Shown here in pieces: positions 61,523 through 64,000 of a DNA stretch of 64,000 nt. Under the pieces are notes generated by a model, which saw only the letters and a program-made list of their open reading frames with translations, had not been told where the DNA came from and did not search any database. The stretch lies in NCBI GenBank assembly GCA_963668495.1, contig OY764545.1:248001-312000 (forward strand). Direction: 5' to 3'. This DNA is from Oleispirillum sp963668495 (lineage in GTDB: Bacteria > Pseudomonadota > Alphaproteobacteria > Rhodospirillales > Rhodospirillaceae). The translations under genes and the position numbers were made by a program. Each line of letters begins with the position of its first letter. Positions within the stretch are counted from its first letter, which is position 1.

Positions 61523-62773
61523 TCAGTTTGTGAACATAGACCTGCACCCCCGGCGCCAGAACAAGATACAAATACCTGCCAACAGCAAAGTTCCCACTGC
61601 GTAAGGGCACCACGGCGCAAACCCATACAATAGCGTGCCTATCATGGGGCCAGCGGCCATGGCAATCCCCTGTGCGACGGCATTAACGCCTGCTGCGCGC
61701 GCTTGCTCATTTGAACCGACTGCAATGCTCATCAGCGCAAGATTCCCAGTCAACATCAAACCAAAGGCAAAACCCATTGCCACCGTCCCGCTCATAAAAA
61801 CCATCAGGGAAGGTGCCAGAGTTGCTGTTGCCATTGCGACAACACCACAAAAGGCGCCGCACTGCACAATACGCAAGGGAGGCATTCGCTGACTTTTCAA
61901 TAGGAAGCTTTGCGTGCCAATCATCACAACCATTGTCAGCATGATAATTTTGCCGCTTTCCTGCATGGCCTGCTGCAACGACAAACCAAACTGATCGACA
62001 AGCCGCAAGGATGTGAGTTGCATCAGCAAACTGTATACAGCCAACCCGCACACAGTCGTACATAGGTACGGCCATAGCCTCTGCAGTAGATCTATCGCCG
62101 GAATAAAACCCAACAGCAGATCTTTACTGATTTTCTGCGACAGAGGGTCAGCCACCGTAGTTTTTCCATCCTGAATACACAGCCCGACAATCACCGCAGA
62201 AATCAGCAGAGCCAAGGCAAATCCACATAGGCCGGGGATCACGTCCATCCGCCATGCTAATGCCCCGCCAATAATTGCACCAACACCAAAAGCAATCCCC
62301 ATGAATGCCAAGCCCCCCGCCCTTTGTTTGGCATCGGTCCGATCAGCAAACCATGCCTGTGTGGCGGGATTGAACCCGGCAGAAATCCCTGTCTGGAAAG
62401 CGCGGACAACAAACACCCACAGGAAAACTAGCCCCCCTCCAAGCAAATGGGTCTTTGTCATCCACAACGCCGCGACCAACGCCAATGGAAAAGTTGCAGA
62501 CAAGGTTAATGCCACAACCAGAACCCTTTTCCATCCACAACGATCAATCACATTTCCCCAATATGGGCCAAATATCGCCATGAATAAGGCCGACACACCA
62601 ACCAGCATTCCTGTTTGCATATCTGCAAAACCCAAACGTCGACCAAGAACAGGGATAACAATCAGCAAAAAACCATGGGCTGCAGAATTAACCGCCATGG
62701 CCCAGAACAACGCGCCATACTGTACGCGCACACTGAAACGGGTGGGATTTTGGATGCTAGTCTGTATCGTCAT
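61523..62773 (-). CDS. MFS transporter, siderophore-cassette type
   Basis: A 416-residue, 12-span major facilitator. PYWGNVIDRCGWKRVLVVAL is the loop 2-3 motif, and AGGLAFMGIAFGVGAIIGG is a TetA-like block. It resembles MFS proteins found with FyuA-type receptors (YbtX/Irp8 group) and may export or import a metallophore across the inner membrane. I use ATG 62773. The frame extends to 62869 without a better signal. The receptor starts about 90 bases downstream. Confidence 0.85.
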   Translation of the reverse strand: MTIQTSIQNPTRFSVRVQYGALFWAMAVNSAAHGFLLIVIPVLGRRLGFADMQTGMLVGVSALFMAIFGPYWGNVIDRCGWKRVLVVALTLSATFPLALVAALWMTKTHLLGGGLVFLWVFVVRAFQTGISAGFNPATQAWFADRTDAKQRAGGLAFMGIAFGVGAIIGGALAWRMDVIPGLCGFALALLISAVIVGLCIQDGKTTVADPLSQKISKDLLLGFIPAIDLLQRLWPYLCTTVCGLAVYSLLMQLTSLRLVDQFGLSLQQAMQESGKIIMLTMVVMIGTQSFLLKSQRMPPLRIVQCGAFCGVVAMATATLAPSLMVFMSGTVAMGFAFGLMLTGNLALMSIAVGSNEQARAAGVNAVAQGIAMAAGPMIGTLLYGFAPWCPYAVGTLLLAGICILFWRRGCRSMFTN

Positions 62774-62892
62774 TGGAAATATCCAGGCCTGATTGTTGAC
62801 CTTTGGGTATATCCAAACATGCCCAACCGAAATATCAACGCCTGAACACGTGCGGGCAAATAGTCTCAATTCATGAATGCAGCCAACATAAT

Positions 62893-63741
62893 CTAATGTT
62901 GAACGGCTTGTTGGCGATACCGTTTCGGGGAACAGCCAAAACGTTCTTTAAAAATTGCACCGAAATGGCTGGAACTGCTGAAACCACAGGCATAGGCGAT
63001 GTCGGTAATCGATTGATGATCCTGCCGTAGCAGACGCATTGCTTCGTTCAACCTATATTCCCGAAGCCATCCAAACACCGTGTTGCCATATGCTTTCTTG
63101 AAACAGCGATTAAGGCGGGTATGCGTCATATTTGCCTCCTTCATCAAGGTTTCCAGTTTAGGTGTGTCAGATAAATCTGAGACCAGCATATCCAGTATGC
63201 GACCAACAGCCTTACGCTCGTCAGGACTTAAAAGTGCCGTTGACATTGTTGCGTGCTGTGGAAGCTCGACTAAATATCTTGAGACCAAGGACAAAACTTC
63301 ACTTTCCGCCATCAAGCGATCAAGTGCCCCCATCAACGGATTGGTCAGTAAGGGGCGCAACTCCCGTCGCAGGTCCGATTCCATGGACAATTGCAGGGCA
63401 TCACGATCCATACCCGAATTCTTGCCATACAAATCGAAGACCTCGTCCAGAACTGCTGATATACGATGAGGCGCAAATTTTATCCCAACGGCCCGATAAT
63501 CATCCTGAGCCGGAGTTTCAGAATACATCCTATATTCCGGGTGATACAGCACAACAGTATTGGGGCGGATGACTCCTGCATTGTGGGAATTCGAGGCGCG
63601 ATATAAGGTTTCGCCGCGAATACCAAAGCCTAAAATTGCCACTGGCGTATCAAACGTAATCTGTGACACTGTGTCTGTTAGCGCTCGGGTCTTGCCATAG
63701 GTTATAGCGATTCCATCTGCAACTTCCGCTGTTGCCAGCAT
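62893..63741 (-). CDS. AraC-family regulator
   Basis: A 282-residue regulator. The C-terminal double HTH is clear: LETLMKEANMTHTRLNRCFK, then WLREYRLNEAMRLLRQDHQS and ITDIAYACGFSSSSHFGAIF, ending FGCSPKRYRQQ. The N-terminal 170 residues are a ligand-sensing region of the YbtA/PchR-like group. I start at ATG 63741 (MLATAEVADG), preceded by AAGAAGG. The frame extends to 63933. It is probably the ligand-dependent activator of the MFS-receptor-methyltransferase genes downstream. Confidence 0.86.
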   Translation of the reverse strand: MLATAEVADGIAITYGKTRALTDTVSQITFDTPVAILGFGIRGETLYRASNSHNAGVIRPNTVVLYHPEYRMYSETPAQDDYRAVGIKFAPHRISAVLDEVFDLYGKNSGMDRDALQLSMESDLRRELRPLLTNPLMGALDRLMAESEVLSLVSRYLVELPQHATMSTALLSPDERKAVGRILDMLVSDLSDTPKLETLMKEANMTHTRLNRCFKKAYGNTVFGWLREYRLNEAMRLLRQDHQSITDIAYACGFSSSSHFGAIFKERFGCSPKRYRQQAVQH

Positions 63742-63926
63742 CGTGGAGCCTTCTTCAAGGCAAATATATTCCCGGTTCCAGCCTGTTTGCGGGATTTGGC
63801 AACAATCAATTCCCAAAACATCGCTTGCCCCATCAGATAGGTCGCCATCGACATCTGACCGACTGTGACTTCCATCCCGGCATTGGTGGCTGCTATGACA
63901 ATAGAAATGGCGAGTTTTGTCAGCAT
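63702..63926 (-). CDS. Doubtful small hydrophobic ORF overlapping the AraC start
   Basis: A 74-residue frame begins MLTKLAISIVIAATNAGMEV, is hydrophobic at its N-terminus and basic at its end, and overlaps the AraC start by 40 bases. No ribosome binding site is visible. It may be a chance frame in the leader. Confidence 0.2.
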   Translation of the reverse strand: MLTKLAISIVIAATNAGMEVTVGQMSMATYLMGQAMFWELIVAKSRKQAGTGNIFALKKAPRCWQQRKLQMESL

Positions 63927-64000
63927 CTGGCATAAAGCGTTGCTCGTTTTGGTATATTGTAACATTTAAATATCATACTCATATCTGTATCCGCCACAAA

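Overview
The window is 64 kb of a bacterial chromosome from an alphaproteobacterium, probably a marine or aquatic member of the Rhodospirillales (for example Thalassospira- or Terasakiella-like). This is inferred from the gene set, not from a marker gene. Supporting signs are a SAM-II riboswitch before metZ, the aap-type general amino-acid ABC system, a Mur-type Fur regulator divergent from sitABCD, an Aer-type PAS/MCP pair, a BCCT transporter and moderate GC (about 50-55% by eye). I see no insertion sequence, prophage, integrase, CRISPR array or rRNA. One tRNA, tRNA-Gly(CCC), is present.

Layout. 1-2.4 kb: truncated BCCT transporter, an SdpI-like membrane protein and tRNA-Gly. 2.5-5.6 kb: promoter, SAM-II riboswitch and terminator ahead of metZ, then folE, a small chorismate mutase and an unannotated 57-residue acidic protein behind a perfect FNR-type box. 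5.7-9.2 kb: NnrU-like protein, nucleotide-sugar epimerase and dehydrogenase for a surface polysaccharide, and a small membrane protein. 9.6-14.9 kb: an atypical biotin synthase and a three-gene unit of a large HAD protein with two paralogous methyltransferase-like proteins. 14.9-17.4 kb: a YnfM-type MFS exporter and a divergent LysR regulator with a 50-residue ORF between them. 17.4-24.2 kb: sbcDC, an enoyl-CoA hydratase-like protein lacking the usual glutamates, and an alanine/glycine:cation symporter.

24.2-28.5 kb: sitABCD manganese/iron importer with divergent mur and a Fur-like box. 28.6-32.7 kb: potFGHI putrescine importer. 32.8-34.7 kb: a PAS-only protein overlapping an MCP, which looks like a split aerotaxis receptor. 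34.8-39.0 kb: aapJQMP amino-acid importer. 39.3-43.5 kb: a phosphodiesterase, an ABC-2 exporter pair, a universal stress protein and an FAH-family hydrolase. 43.5-49.0 kb: parE, a RidA-like protein, a degenerate receiver protein, serA and a Prx6-type peroxiredoxin with a second perfect FNR-type box. 49.1-53.9 kb: gcvT-gcvH-gcvPA-gcvPB preceded by a tandem glycine riboswitch and terminator. 54.0-58.3 kb: an RND adaptor and pump. 58.3-63.9 kb: an AraC regulator, MFS transporter, TonB-dependent receptor and an unusual O-methyltransferase-like protein, all on the minus strand.

The genes mostly serve one-carbon and sulfur amino-acid metabolism under RNA control (metZ, serA, gcv, folE), nutrient and metal import (sit, pot, aap, AGCS, BCCT), surface polysaccharide supply, and export or metallophore handling. 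The least explained parts are the HAD/methyltransferase unit, the TonB/MFS/methyltransferase cassette, the BioB with altered cluster ligands, and the FNR-box acidic peptide. Coordinates of genes reflect my start choices from ribosome binding sites, so several are shorter than the longest possible reading frame.
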